64,000 bases of DNA from Diaphorobacter aerolatus (GCF_014489535.1 NZ_CP060783.1:2170001-2234000), one strand, 5' to 3'; positions 19,948 through 29,156 are shown, numbered from the stretch's first letter. Program-made: numbers and translations. The notes: generated by a model from the sequence alone, not told the origin.

Positions 19948-21211
19948 TATCATAAGTCCTTGATTTTATTTGATTTTTTCATTACAAACGACCGCCATTA
20001 CACACTTCATTACACACATCGGCGGTCGATTGCGTTGGGACAGAGCACAAACAAGTGCTGGCACCAGGCGGCAACAAGGCTTGGGGGCAGTCGCGAAGCA
20101 CGCCAACGCACTATGCTGAGGGCGCGCATGCCCCAACCTTGTTGGGCCGAGCGCAGCGACAAGACGAGCGCACTCTCACCTCGCGACGAGGCAGCGTGCG
20201 AAACATCAGTTCGACGATGAAGCTGGGGAGCTATGGGCATCGGGCAATCTCCTTATGTTTGGAGCCGCCGTGCCGGGGAAGCCTTCTTGAAACCTTGCCT
20301 GCCGGTACGACGGCAAGGTGCGGTCAAGACCGCGACGACATGCCGCTTCCTATTGGAAGCGCCACCACAGAGCGATGTTGGTCGAAGCGGTACGGGTCAT
20401 GGACAGACCAAAGCATTGAATTAAAAAAGCTGGAACCTAGTTCGAGCGCACCCGAACGAGTCCCAACATGAACGCACGGGATTTTATCACGAACAAACTA
20501 CGCAAAGTCCACTTCCGAGGCAATGACGAGATCACCTCGGCTCGACACCCAGCGCCCAGGGAATTCACAGCAACTCCCGCACCAACCCATCAGCCCCAAT
20601 CGATATCGGAAGCCTTGGTCGGACCGCCAAGCCAACACGCAAGGATCGTGACCTAGTTGAAATGGCTCGTGCGGCGCTGCCGGTCATCTCAGCACTCAAT
20701 TAGGTAGAGGTGGGGAGCAAGTGGGCCAGCCACTCCACATTGACCGCTCTCCTTGTAGGCAGTCCATCAACCGCCTGCAGAGTGCCAAGTCTGCGGTGAA
20801 CCGCATTGTGTGATGCTATCTCGCTATATCAGCATCCCAGCCAGATATGACATCACCGGATTTGCTCTCTTAATCCTACGCTCTGAGCAATAGATGCCGC
20901 TGCTTGTTACTTTGGAAACTGCTGGGATATCAGACCATATCGAATCGGTCTTGATGGGCTTTGCGCCACCCATGACGCTGGTACCGTGAGCGCCAATATC
21001 GAGCTTGCGTCCTTATCGCTCGATGGGCCGGCAACCAATCGATTCTTGCACACCGAGCAAGACGAAGCCACCTGCGGCGGATGCCAATCATCTCACTCGC
21101 CTACGTTCAGGGCATCGTCCCTGGCGTCCGTCGCGGGCATAACGACACTACAGCCTCTGGCAGGGCAAGAAAGGAGCCGGTGATGTAGCGCTTCCGAAAG
21201 GAGACGAAGAC
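19948..21211. other. 1.26-kb gene-free chromosome/island junction region
   Basis: Between trpG and the first island gene I find no open frame with coding character or homology; short frames such as the one at 20468 are not convincing. Near trpG lies AT-rich DNA with three TAATG-containing repeats and the inverted repeat CGACCGCC/GGCGGTCG. No tRNA gene or tRNA 3' end, integrase gene or complete insertion sequence is visible, although ICEs of this class usually carry them at an end. The chromosome-island junction must lie here; its exact base cannot be fixed without a reference. Confidence 0.6.
19989..20028. repeat. inverted repeat CGACCGCC/GGCGGTCG with internal ATTACACAC repeats
   Basis: Perfect 8-bp arms at 19989-19996 and 20021-20028 enclose two copies of ATTACACAC; a third relative (ATTACAAAC) lies just outside at 19981-19989. 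It sits 42 bp upstream of trpG on its 5' side. It could be a regulatory stem, a weak terminator, or the terminal repeat of a mobile element. No function assigned. Confidence 0.5.
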
Positions 21212-21958
21212 ATGTACAAGGACATTCCAACATCAAAGGTGTTCTATCGTCCCATCGAAGCGGCCATCCGATGGGCCGGGTTGCTGCGGTACCTGCCGAT
21301 GATCCTGGCCACCATCGCATCACCGCGTTTCCTGCCGCCATCGCTGAACTGCCCGCGGTGGAATGAGTGCCGGCTGTACTCAGAGCGCATCTACGACGGC
21401 ATCCTCAACGGAGAGCTGCCCTACGGCCAGAACGGGATCACGCTCAATGACCCGAAGATACTGCAGGCGCCAGACTTGACCGTTCGCCATGTCGATCTGA
21501 AACGCTGGATGCACACCCACTATCCCGAGCACCGCCCACGGTTCCTGTTCAGCCGTGGCGAACGCATGGCGCATCCTTTCATCTCCTTAGAAACAGGACA
21601 GGCGATCCTGGTTGAGCGGTTGGCCCTTCAGGCCGCACTGGAGCATGCCCGGCGCCAGATGCGGGAACTGCAGGAGCAGCACGACAGCTTGCTCAAGCAG
21701 TCCACCGTGCTGCTGGCGTCCAAGCAATGCGAGATCAGCGAGCGCGCAGAGACGACGTATCTCAACATCATCGGCGGGATGCTGACGCTGATGCTGGGCC
21801 AGTCCCCTTCGGGCGTGCCTTACTCCAGCTTCAAAACGCAGGAGGCTCTTGTCTCGGCATTGGTCGCGCACTACGGCGGCACCATGGGCATCACGGAGCG
21901 AACCTTGAACGGCAAGTTCGCCAACGCCAGGAAGTACGTCCGTAGTGCAAGTGAATGA
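21212..21958 (+). CDS. uncharacterised island protein upstream of alpA
   Basis: 248 residues, intact, preceded by AAGGAGACGAAGAC. The N-terminal half has basic and aromatic residues (IEAAIRWAGLLRYLPMILAT, YDGILNGELPYGQNGI). Residues about 125-170 are heptad-like and probably coiled coil (ERLALQAALEHARRQMRELQ). The C-terminus ends GITERTLNGKFANARKYVRS, which looks like a small DNA-binding or multimerisation tail. I do not recognise a named family. Its position before alpA-parA-parB suggests a regulatory or maintenance role in the ICE. Confidence 0.7.
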   Translation: MYKDIPTSKVFYRPIEAAIRWAGLLRYLPMILATIASPRFLPPSLNCPRWNECRLYSERIYDGILNGELPYGQNGITLNDPKILQAPDLTVRHVDLKRWMHTHYPEHRPRFLFSRGERMAHPFISLETGQAILVERLALQAALEHARRQMRELQEQHDSLLKQSTVLLASKQCEISERAETTYLNIIGGMLTLMLGQSPSGVPYSSFKTQEALVSALVAHYGGTMGITERTLNGKFANARKYVRSASE

Positions 21959-22076
21959 GGTTTTCCAGCTTGTATGTGCAATCGCGGAGATTGCATTTGC
22001 AATGTCTTTCCGTAGCCATGTCTATTGAATAGAGGTCACGCCAACAAACGCCACCGAGCGTTCAGGAGTGACCGCC

Positions 22077-22289
22077 ATGTCGCAGACACCTGTACTCCCG
22101 CCGAACGAGCGCCGCATCCTGCGCCTCGATGAAGTCGAAGCCAAGTCCGGCTTCAAACGCGCCCACATTTACAACCTGATGAAGAAGCGCCAGTTTCCCC
22201 AGGCGCTGCGCCTGGGCGTGCGCGCCGTCGGCTGGGATTCGATCGAAATCGACCAGTGGATCGCCGAGCGCCTCAACCACCGGACCTGA
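22077..22289 (+). CDS. AlpA-family transcriptional regulator
   Basis: 70-residue excisionase-like winged-helix protein: RRILRLDEVEAKSGFKRAHI then LMKKRQFPQALRLG and AVGWDSIEIDQWIAERL, the AlpA/MerR-like pattern. AlpA proteins activate integrase or other mobile-element genes. The ATG at 22077 has AGGAG at 22064-22068 and is preferred to the GTG at 22068. Followed at 43 bp by parA. Confidence 0.9.
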   Translation: MSQTPVLPPNERRILRLDEVEAKSGFKRAHIYNLMKKRQFPQALRLGVRAVGWDSIEIDQWIAERLNHRT

Positions 22290-22331
22290 CCCGTTCTCCC
22301 GCGGACTTCCCATTCCAACACGGAGAGCGCC

Positions 22332-23207
22332 ATGCAGGTCTTATCCATCATTTCAACGAAGGGCGGCGTCGGCAAGACCACGACGGCCGCCAACCTGGGC
22401 GGGCTCGCCGCCGACGCGGGGCTGCGCGTGCTGCTGCTCGATCTCGACGTCCAGCCCACCTTGTCCTCCTACTACGAGTTGGCGCACCGCGCGCCCGGCG
22501 GCATCTACGAGCTGTTGGCCTTCAACGAGCGCGACTTCGGTCGGCTCGTGTCCCGCACGATGATCGCGGGCCTGCACCTGGTGCTCTCCAATGACCACCG
22601 GGGCGAGCTGAACACCTTGCTGCTGCACGCGCCGGACGGGCGCCTGCGACTGCGCCATCTGCTGCCGGCGCTGGCGTCGCTTTACGACCTGGTGCTGATC
22701 GACACCCAGGGTGCGCGATCGGTGCTGTTGGAGATGGCAGTGCTTGCCTCCGACGTAGCGTTGTCGCCCGTGACCCCGGAAATCCTCGCGGCCCGCGAGC
22801 TGCGGCGCGGCACCATGCAGTTGCTCGAAGACATTGCGCCGTACCGGCACCTGGGCATCGAGCCGCCGCCGCTGCATCTGCTCATCAACCGCGTCCATCC
22901 GGTGTCCGCCAATGCACGGCTGATCCAGCAGGCCCTGCGCGACCTGTTCCAGGACCATGCCGGTATCCGCGTGCTCGCCACCGACGTGCCAGCCATCGAA
23001 GCCTATCCCCGCGCCGCGACGCGCGGCCTGCCGGTGCATCGGGTCGAGCACCGCCAGCCGGCCGGCAGAGTCGCCCCTGCCGCGCTCGACACGATGCGCG
23101 CGCTCGCCAGCGAGTTGTTCCCGCAATGGCAGGACCGACTGGCTCAAGTATCCGGCCGCCCGCAGCGACCTCTTGATCCTGGGAGGCCCCATGGCGAACG
23201 CACATGA
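22332..23207 (+). CDS. parA: ParA/Soj-type partition ATPase
   Basis: 291 residues with the deviant Walker [21 protein letters not shown] at residues 8-27, LLLDLDVQPTLSSYY (A' motif) and LVLIDTQGARS (Walker B). It acts with ParB to segregate or stabilise the excised circular ICE. The last 40 residues are low-complexity and overlap the next small gene by 17 bp. Confidence 0.93.
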   Translation: MQVLSIISTKGGVGKTTTAANLGGLAADAGLRVLLLDLDVQPTLSSYYELAHRAPGGIYELLAFNERDFGRLVSRTMIAGLHLVLSNDHRGELNTLLLHAPDGRLRLRHLLPALASLYDLVLIDTQGARSVLLEMAVLASDVALSPVTPEILAARELRRGTMQLLEDIAPYRHLGIEPPPLHLLINRVHPVSANARLIQQALRDLFQDHAGIRVLATDVPAIEAYPRAATRGLPVHRVEHRQPAGRVAPAALDTMRALASELFPQWQDRLAQVSGRPQRPLDPGRPHGERT

Positions 23208-23460
23208 ACTGGCCCGCGGCCACAAGCGGCTGCGCGCGCTGATCGAGTTTGCGGTGGGCGAAGGCTGGCACGTCAAGCGCACGCCCGGAGGACACCTGAA
23301 GTTCACCAAGGCCGGCTGCGCGGCGATCTACACCAGCTCGACCGCGAGCGACCACCGGGCCGAATTGAACGCCCGTGCGCAGATCCGCCGCGCCGAGCGA
23401 GAGGCCCGCATGGCGCTGGCCGGCGGTCGCGGGGACTGCGAGGGGTGCGGCCATGGCTGA
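23191..23460 (+). CDS. small HicA-like protein between parA and parB
   Basis: 89 residues starting MANAHELARGHKRLRALIEF, with GWHVKRTPGGHLKFTKAG, reminiscent of the compact double-stranded-RNA-binding fold of HicA-type mRNA interferases, where a conserved His follows GGHxxF. It overlaps parA (17 bp) and parB (8 bp), so translation is probably coupled. No HicB-like partner is adjacent, which argues against a normal toxin-antitoxin pair. Function unproven. Confidence 0.65.
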   Translation: MANAHELARGHKRLRALIEFAVGEGWHVKRTPGGHLKFTKAGCAAIYTSSTASDHRAELNARAQIRRAEREARMALAGGRGDCEGCGHG

Positions 23461-25113
23461 CATGACCTCTCAGGACATGGCCGGCAAGCTGCTCGCCGCC
23501 GGGTTCGAGCGCGTTGGCCCCTCGGCCACGGCCCTGAGCGACCCGATCGCGGACACGCCGATGGTCGTGACGCTGGACCAGTTGCGTCCCTACGACCACG
23601 ACCCGCGCAAGAAGCGTAACCCCGCTTACGAGGAGATCAAGGCATCGATCCGCGAGCGTGGCCTGGATGCGGCGCCGGCCATCACTCGGCGTCCAGGCGA
23701 GGACCACTACATCATCCGCAACGGCGGCAACACGCGGCTGGCGATCCTGCGTGAACTGTGGTCGGAGACCAAGGACGAACGCTTTTTCCGCATATCGTGC
23801 CTGTTCCGCCCGTGGCCCGAGCGCGGCGAGATCGTCGCGCTGACCGGGCATCTCGCGGAAAACGAACTGCGCGGCGGTCTCACCTTCATCGAGCGAGCCC
23901 TGGGCGTGGAGAAGGCGCGCGAGTTCTACGAGCTGGAAAGCGGCATCCCGCTGAGCCAGTCCGAACTGGCCCGCCGCCTGGCCGCCGACGGATACCCCGT
24001 GCAGCAGTCGCACATCAGCCGGATGGCCGACGCTGTGCGCTACCTGCTGCCGGCGATCCCGACCGTGCTCTATGCCGGACTGGGGCGCCACCAGGTCGAA
24101 CGGCTGTCGGTCATGCGCAAGGCCAGCGAGCGCACCTGGGAGCACTACGCCAAGGGCCGCTCTCTGGCTCAGGACTTCGACGACTTCTTCCAGGAAGTGC
24201 TTTCGCAGTTTGATGTTCAGGCCGACGAATTCTCCGCGCAGCGCGTGCAGGACGAGCTGATCGGGCAGATGGCCGAACTGCTGGGCATCGACTACGACGT
24301 ACTCGCCCTGGACATGACCGAATCCGAGAGCCGCCAACGCGCCTTGGTCAGCGACCCGACGCCGCCCTCGAAGCCGCCCGCCTTGCCTGATCCGGGGGCC
24401 GTCGCGCGTCCACCAGCCGTAACCGCGCCGCCCGCCGCGATGCCTGCACCGCCTGCAGACCCGCCAGCGGCTGCCCCCTCGATGCGCGAGAGCGACGCGG
24501 ATGCCAACCAGGCGGGCATGGCCAGCCCCACGGCGGCTAGCGATCTACTTGCCGAGCACATCGTCTCGCCGGCGCCGACGACCGAACGGCTTCAGTCCAT
24601 CCAGCGCATGCTCGCCGATCAGTTGGGTGATGCGCTGCCGCCCGATTTTTCGGCGAGCGTCCTGCAGTCCATCCCGGTGCAGGCCGGTGGGCTCTATCCG
24701 ATCTCCGATGTCTGGTACATCGATCCCGGCCTGGACACGCCGGACCGCTTGCGCATCCACATCGCGCAGTTCGCCCGCGAGATCGCGCACGAGGCAGAGC
24801 TGGACGAGTGCATCGAAGACCGCCCGACGGCATCGGCTTCGCATGCCATGCCCACACCCAGGCCCCAGCGCCGCGTGGCCTTGCCGTCCTCGCGCTGCTG
24901 GCCTGCCTGGCCGGTCAGCAGCCCGCCGACGTCGGCCTGGACGATGGGCAGATCGTCATCGACTTACCGGGGTTGCTTCACGGCGAGGGCCAAAGTGGCA
25001 GCACCGGAGCCCGTCGATTGAGCGACACCGCGCTGGTCAAGCTGTTCCGGCTGCTGCGGCTGGCCCGGCGCCTGCGCGACCTGGAAGCCGACGCCGCGGG
25101 TTCTGGAACCTGA
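23453..25113 (+). CDS. parB: ParB-family partition protein, one apparent frameshift
   Basis: N-terminal ParB/Srx domain (VVTLDQLRPYDHDPRKKRNP, then IIRNGGNTRLAILRELW), a helix-turn-helix region (GIPLSQSELARRLAADGYPV), a proline/alanine linker at roughly residues 300-350, and a C-terminal domain including YPISDVWYIDPGLDT. The frame breaks at the CCC run 24823-24825: the first frame ends in non-family sequence, whereas adding one base gives GIGFACHAHTQAP and a family-like end, ALVKLFRLLRLARRL. The corrected protein is about 553 residues. Works with ParA on an ICE centromere, which I did not identify. Confidence 0.88.
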
Positions 25114-25128
25114 GCAAGGGAGGCCAGC

Positions 25129-25688
25129 ATGTCCGCACCACACCCACTCAACCAGGCCGTCATCGCGCAGGCCCTCTACGACCTGCGCAATGGGCAACTG
25201 CGCCGCTGCAAGCTGATGGGGTTTGGCGAGGAAGACCTGGACGCCCTCAAGCATCCTGCGCTGATCAGCGTGCTGGCCAACGCCAACGTCTCCTGGTGCT
25301 CGGTGACCGTCAACCGCGAAGTGCTTCGGCGGCTGCTCAAGCAGGCGCAGGACGTGGAGAAGGAAATCGCCACGGTCGATCGCATGTTGCGCCTGGGTGC
25401 CAGCACGGAAATGGTGAGCCGCTTCTACGGCTTGACCCACCAGGAGGTCGCCTTGCGCCGGGAAGTGCTTGGCCTGCCCAAGCGCAAGGGGCGCCACCCC
25501 GTCCTGGACGAGACCCAGGACACCGAACTGTGGCGGCGCTGGAAAGCCATCACCAGCACCAGAAACGTCGATCTGGAGGACGAGACCTCGATTCTCGATG
25601 CGGCCATGGACCTGGCCGAGGCATGTCACTGCCGCTCTCGGTGGTCTGGGCCGCGATCAGGAACTGGGTCGATCAGGGATTGGGCTAG
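25129..25688 (+). CDS. DUF2857 ICE protein, one apparent frameshift
   Basis: About 186 residues. N-terminal NQAVIAQALYDLRNGQLRRC and GASTEMVSRFYGLTHQEVAL match DUF2857, found only next to parB in this class of ICE. At 25620-25621 one base is missing: after DAAMDLAE the frame should continue GMSLPLSVVWAAIRNWVDQG, which ends just before the next gene. The middle part contains a helix-turn-helix-like stretch, so DNA binding is possible. Confidence 0.8.
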
Positions 25689-25691
25689 GCC

Positions 25692-26939
25692 ATGGCCGTG
25701 GACGACACCGCCCCACGAGCCCCGCGTCAAGGCCCCATCGCACTCGCCGACCTGTTCGACGCTGCGCTGAAGGACCTCGCGCCCAAGCCCAGCTCTGGCG
25801 CTCCCGCGCCCCTGCCTGCTCCGACGCCCACGCCTCCTACGTCCGGCGATGCTTTCCTGTTCAGTGGCAATCGGCATGAGACGGTGCCGCGGCGGCTGTT
25901 CCTCGACCGTCGCCTGACGCCGCTGGAGCGAAACGCCTGGCAGGTGTTCCGCCTGCTGCTCAACGATGACGGCGTGACGGCATTCCCGACGTATGAGCAG
26001 CTTCGGCCCTTGCTCGCATCCATGCCCTGCGCGGGCCAAGCCTCCCACGAAACCGTGGCACGGGCGCTGACGCTGCTGCGTCTGACACGATGGCTGAGCC
26101 TCGTGCGACGACGGCGCGACCCCAAGACCGGCCGCATCCTCGGCAACCTCTACGTCCTGCACGACGAACCCTTGACGCCGTTCGAGGCGATGCAACTCGA
26201 CGCCGACTACCTCGCGCTGGTCAGCCAGTCCCTGGGCCATTCGGCCAAGGCCGTCCAGATGGTCGGCTTGAACACGCTCAGGGAGATCGCAGAAGACCCG
26301 CTGCTGTCCGGCCGCACGCTGCCGTCGCGGCTGCAGATCCTGGCCGAACGCCTCGCCAGCCAGGACATCCTGACCACCGGAAGTTATCCACAGGAGGATG
26401 CCGTCCACGATTCCGAAGAAGGGGCTTCGAGCCTTCTTCGGAATGCTGATGACCCGTCTTCGGATTCCGAAGCAGGGCTGAAACCCGCGCCAGACGGCGC
26501 TCTTCGGAATCCGAAGCAGGCCCGTACAGTACGTAGTAGTTGTATTAATGAAGTACGTACTACCGCGCAGGCGCGCGCGCTGGGCGATCTGCAATGGCCC
26601 AAGCGCTTCACGGAACTGAAGGCGGAACAGCAGACAGGTGCCAGGGTGGCATTGCAGCAGGTCGATGCCTCGCTGAGACAGGCCGTGCTGGACGAATGGG
26701 CCACACGATGTAGCAGCCATGGCATCCGCAATCCTGCGGGGTATCTGTTCGGCATCATCCAGCGCGCCATCCACGGTGAGTTCAACGCCTGGGCCAAGCA
26801 AGACGCGCCATCAGCATCCACTCCGCCAAATAAGCGGCCACCACCCGCACCGCCACCCCAGCCGCCCAGCAAGCCGGTGCCGCCGGAAGTCGCCAAGCAG
26901 CACATCGAGCGGCTGCGCAATCTGCTCGCCAGCAAGTGA
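25692..26939 (+). CDS. STY4528-type pathogenicity-island replication protein
   Basis: 415 residues. The N-terminal linker is proline-rich. A core at residues about 65-240 has RRLFLDRRLTPLERNAWQVF and winged-helix-like SHETVARALTLLRLTRWLSL. The C-terminal part has RNPAGYLFGIIQRAIHGEFN and a proline-rich tail. The family is named for Salmonella SPI-7 STY4528 and is thought to start replication of the excised element. Unusually, the DNA for residues about 230-295 is full of short repeats and contains a DnaA-box match, suggesting a replication origin inside the gene. Four bp separate it from DUF2857. Confidence 0.85.
   Translation: MAVDDTAPRAPRQGPIALADLFDAALKDLAPKPSSGAPAPLPAPTPTPPTSGDAFLFSGNRHETVPRRLFLDRRLTPLERNAWQVFRLLLNDDGVTAFPTYEQLRPLLASMPCAGQASHETVARALTLLRLTRWLSLVRRRRDPKTGRILGNLYVLHDEPLTPFEAMQLDADYLALVSQSLGHSAKAVQMVGLNTLREIAEDPLLSGRTLPSRLQILAERLASQDILTTGSYPQEDAVHDSEEGASSLLRNADDPSSDSEAGLKPAPDGALRNPKQARTVRSSCINEVRTTAQARALGDLQWPKRFTELKAEQQTGARVALQQVDASLRQAVLDEWATRCSSHGIRNPAGYLFGIIQRAIHGEFNAWAKQDAPSASTPPNKRPPPAPPPQPPSKPVPPEVAKQHIERLRNLLASK
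26384..26566 (+). other. candidate replication origin: DnaA box, inverted repeats, AT-rich patch
   Basis: TTATCCACA at 26384-26392 matches the DnaA-box consensus. A 13-bp perfect inverted repeat (ATTCCGAAGAAGG, arms 26410-26422 and 26432-26444) follows. Then come two 15-bp palindromes CTTCGGAWTCCGAAG (26458-26472 and 26502-26516), each followed by CAGG. An AT-richer stretch around 26525-26566 has two AGTACGTA copies. The cluster lies inside the coding frame of the presumed replication protein. Origin function is inferred from layout only. Confidence 0.4.
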
Positions 26940-26980
26940 TCCGGTCAGGCGGCGAAGTGGATGCTGATGGCCGCCAGTGG

Positions 26981-27001
26981 AGCTATCCCCTGGGGATAGT
27001 T
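26981..27001. repeat. 21-bp palindrome AGCTATCCCCWGGGGATAGCT, copy 1
   Basis: AGCTATCCCC-T-GGGGATAGTT: perfect 8-bp inner arms, with one mismatch near the right end against the other two copies. Preceded by TGG like copy 2. A candidate operator for an ICE regulator. Confidence 0.65.
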
Positions 27002-27124
27002 CAGCGGTTGGACACGACGCCGACCAGGTCCAGGTCCAGGTCCAGGTCCGGCATCGGGCATCGGCCGCGGCATCGGCGTTGTCCGCTCTGGTCGCGGCGC
27101 ACAGGCTTCCTTGGCGCTCCATGG

Positions 27125-27145
27125 AGCTATCCCCTGGGGATAGCT
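27125..27145. repeat. 21-bp palindrome AGCTATCCCCWGGGGATAGCT, copy 2
   Basis: Perfect palindrome with central T, preceded by TGG. It lies 120 bp upstream of the PFL_4669-type gene. Confidence 0.7.
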
Positions 27146-27264
27146 CGCGCGGAATGTAGCCGCAATGCCTTGAACCGGGGCCTTGCGGGTTTCGGTTTGT
27201 TGACTGACTGCCTTCCGCTTCCTGCCGAAGCTGGCCGCTCCTTTTCCCACAACGAGCGGACACC

Positions 27265-28059
27265 ATGGCAACCAACAACGAACCTTTGCAACTCAACCTC
27301 GGCTCCCTGCGCAGCGCAATGTCGCTGACGCTGCACACCCACCACGCCTCGCGCATCTGGCATGGCCGCGCCGCCGCCGAGGGGCGACCGGGCATCGTCG
27401 GCCTGAACGGCTACATCGCCGTCATGAACAAAATGAAGCGCGGCTCGGAGCAGGACGACCCGTACAGCGACTGGTGGATGCTGCGCATCGAGGACAAGCT
27501 CGACCAGACCAAGACCACGCTGCAGACGCTGCGCGAACAGGTGGACCAGGCCCTGGCCGGCGTGCCCGCCGCGTTGACCCTGGGCGAGAACCTCAACGTG
27601 CAGCCCGTCAAGCTGCCGCTGTTCGTCAATGCGCAGTTGGGCTTTGCCGCTGTCTATCTCCTGGCCGACTACGACGACATCGCGCGCAAGCTGATCCTCG
27701 CCCACCACACCGCGCTGATCGACCGCAGCACCTTAGAGCGCTGGCTCAACGAGGGCGCGCACGCGCTGCGCAGCCTGTTCTCGCTGGCCCAGCAGTATCG
27801 CTATTCGGGCTGCACCCGCGACGATTTCGCGGCGAAGAATGCCGCAGCGCGGGCCGCGCTGGAGAAGTTCGGCGAGTTGCCGCAGGACGTGCTCGAAGGC
27901 ACGCGCCGCTCGAAGTTTGCGCCACCCATCGTGCGCCGTGGTCTGCAACAGCGCGGTGAGAGTCCTGCCGCAGCCGCTACCAGCGTCGATGGTGATGCGG
28001 CCGCTGCTGCCGACCCATCCGAAAACGCAGCCACTGCCGGCGAGGACGAATCCGCATGA
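27265..28059 (+). CDS. TIGR03761 / PFL_4669-family ICE protein
   Basis: 264 residues: LGSLRSAMSLTLHTHHASRI, GRPGIVGLNGYIAVMNKMKR, NPYSDWWML-like YSDWWMLRIEDKLDQT, and ARAALEKFGELPQDVLEG match the PFL_4669 family, found only in this ICE class between the replication protein and SSB. The C-terminal 40 residues are Ala-rich. Function unknown; the surrounding genes suggest a role in replication or DNA processing. Stop and next start overlap (ATGA). Confidence 0.85.
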   Translation: MATNNEPLQLNLGSLRSAMSLTLHTHHASRIWHGRAAAEGRPGIVGLNGYIAVMNKMKRGSEQDDPYSDWWMLRIEDKLDQTKTTLQTLREQVDQALAGVPAALTLGENLNVQPVKLPLFVNAQLGFAAVYLLADYDDIARKLILAHHTALIDRSTLERWLNEGAHALRSLFSLAQQYRYSGCTRDDFAAKNAAARAALEKFGELPQDVLEGTRRSKFAPPIVRRGLQQRGESPAAAATSVDGDAAAAADPSENAATAGEDESA

Positions 28060-28583
28060 GCGATCTGAACCAGCCGACCCGCTACTTCCGGGGCCTGCAA
28101 CAGGGAGCCTTCATGCGCCTGGAACACGCGGCCTCTCTAAAAGGCCTTTTAAAGCCTTTTAAAGGTAAAGGGGACTTGGAGGCCTGGGCCAGCCAGTGCT
28201 TCGCCATGCGCGACGAGTTGATCGGCCTGGCGCAGCGACAAGTGCTGCAACAGGCCAGTGGGCATCCCTTCCACCTGCTGCCCGTGGAACTGGCCCAGCA
28301 GACCACTGGCGCGGGAACGACGTTCCTGCGCTGGCGCAGGCACGACCGCTCGGCCATGGGCGTGGCCCTGTGGCAGGAGCTGATGGCGAGCACCAGCACG
28401 CCGGTCAACCTGCTGGCCGACCTGCACGCGATCGAGCTGCAGCGCATCACGCTGAACATGCAGATCAGCCTGTTGCACACCCTGGGCAGGCAGGCACAGG
28501 AGTGCGCCAGCAAGGCCGCCGAGGCGGAAGACGCCTACCTGCGCCGGCTCACGTCCTTTCCCGCCGCAATGCGCGATCGGTGA
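28056..28583 (+). CDS. DUF3158 ICE protein
   Basis: 175 residues, mostly helical, starting MSDLNQPTRYFRGLQQGAFM and containing TTFLRWRRHDRSAMGVALWQ, as in DUF3158. It always accompanies PFL_4669 and ssb genes in related ICEs. Residues 28-39 are encoded by a short AT-rich repeated stretch (two AAAGGCCTTTTAAA-like units near 28140-28165). Function unknown. Confidence 0.8.
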   Translation: MSDLNQPTRYFRGLQQGAFMRLEHAASLKGLLKPFKGKGDLEAWASQCFAMRDELIGLAQRQVLQQASGHPFHLLPVELAQQTTGAGTTFLRWRRHDRSAMGVALWQELMASTSTPVNLLADLHAIELQRITLNMQISLLHTLGRQAQECASKAAEAEDAYLRRLTSFPAAMRDR

Positions 28584-28656
28584 TTGCGCCGGGCATCCCA
28601 GCACGCGCCCGGCGCCGACCAGGTGCGGGTATTTCAACCACCACGGAGATCACACC

Positions 28657-29109
28657 ATGAGCACGCATTTTTCTGGCGAAGGCAACATCGGCTCGCTCCC
28701 CGAGTACCGGGAGTTCCCCAACGGCAACGACGAACCACGCCGGCTGCTCCGGCTGAACGTGTATTTCGACAACCCTGTCCCCACCAAGGGCGGTGACTTC
28801 GAGGACCGTGGCGGCTTCTGGGCGCCGGTGGAAATCTGGCACCGCGAAGCCGGTCACTGGAAGGACCTCTACCAGAAGGGCATGCGCGTGCTGGTCGTCG
28901 GCCGCATGGAGCGCGAACCCTGGACGGACAACGAGGATCAGCCGCGCGAGACCTGGCAGGTCAACGCGCGCAGCGTCGGCATCCTGCCGTTCCGCATCGA
29001 ATCCGTGGCCCTCAGCCCCAAATCGCAGGAGCCCGCGCAGGAAGCGCCGCCGAAGCCCCAGACCGCCGAGGAACCGGCTGCGCCGAAGGAGACCAAGCGC
29101 AGGAAGTGA
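28657..29109 (+). CDS. ssb: single-stranded DNA-binding protein
   Basis: 150 residues with an OB-fold SSB domain: YREFPNGNDEPRRLLRLNVY, RGGFWAPVEIW, KGMRVLVVGRMEREPWTD, then a charged, Pro/Glu/Lys-rich tail lacking the acidic tip of chromosomal SSB. It should protect transferred or replicating single strands of the ICE. Lies directly before topB, as in related elements. Confidence 0.85.
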   Translation: MSTHFSGEGNIGSLPEYREFPNGNDEPRRLLRLNVYFDNPVPTKGGDFEDRGGFWAPVEIWHREAGHWKDLYQKGMRVLVVGRMEREPWTDNEDQPRETWQVNARSVGILPFRIESVALSPKSQEPAQEAPPKPQTAEEPAAPKETKRRK

Positions 29110-29156
29110 CCCGGCATGGGGCGGCAGCGGTTCTGCGCCGCCCCCATGTCCTCGCC

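Larger units (their letters stand above)
26940..27264. other. 325-bp spacer with two 21-bp palindromes and a tandem hexamer
   Basis: No coding gene is seen. The spacer holds two copies of a 21-bp palindrome (26981-27001, 27125-27145) and a CAGGTC hexamer repeated four times (27025-27048). The promoter of the PFL_4669 gene is expected here, so the palindromes are well placed to be operators. Confidence 0.5.

Noticed and set aside
20468..20656. Small gene with MNARDFITNKLRK start resembling LutC
   Set aside because: Similarity is limited to a dozen residues; the rest is proline-rich with no conserved core and no ribosome-binding site.
23191..23460. HicA toxin of a HicAB pair
   Set aside because: No HicB-like gene is adjacent and the gene is locked between parA and parB by overlaps, so I describe it only as HicA-like.
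27025..27048. CAGGTC tandem repeat as a CRISPR or iteron array
   Set aside because: Only four perfect hexamers without spacers; too short for either, most likely simple slippage.
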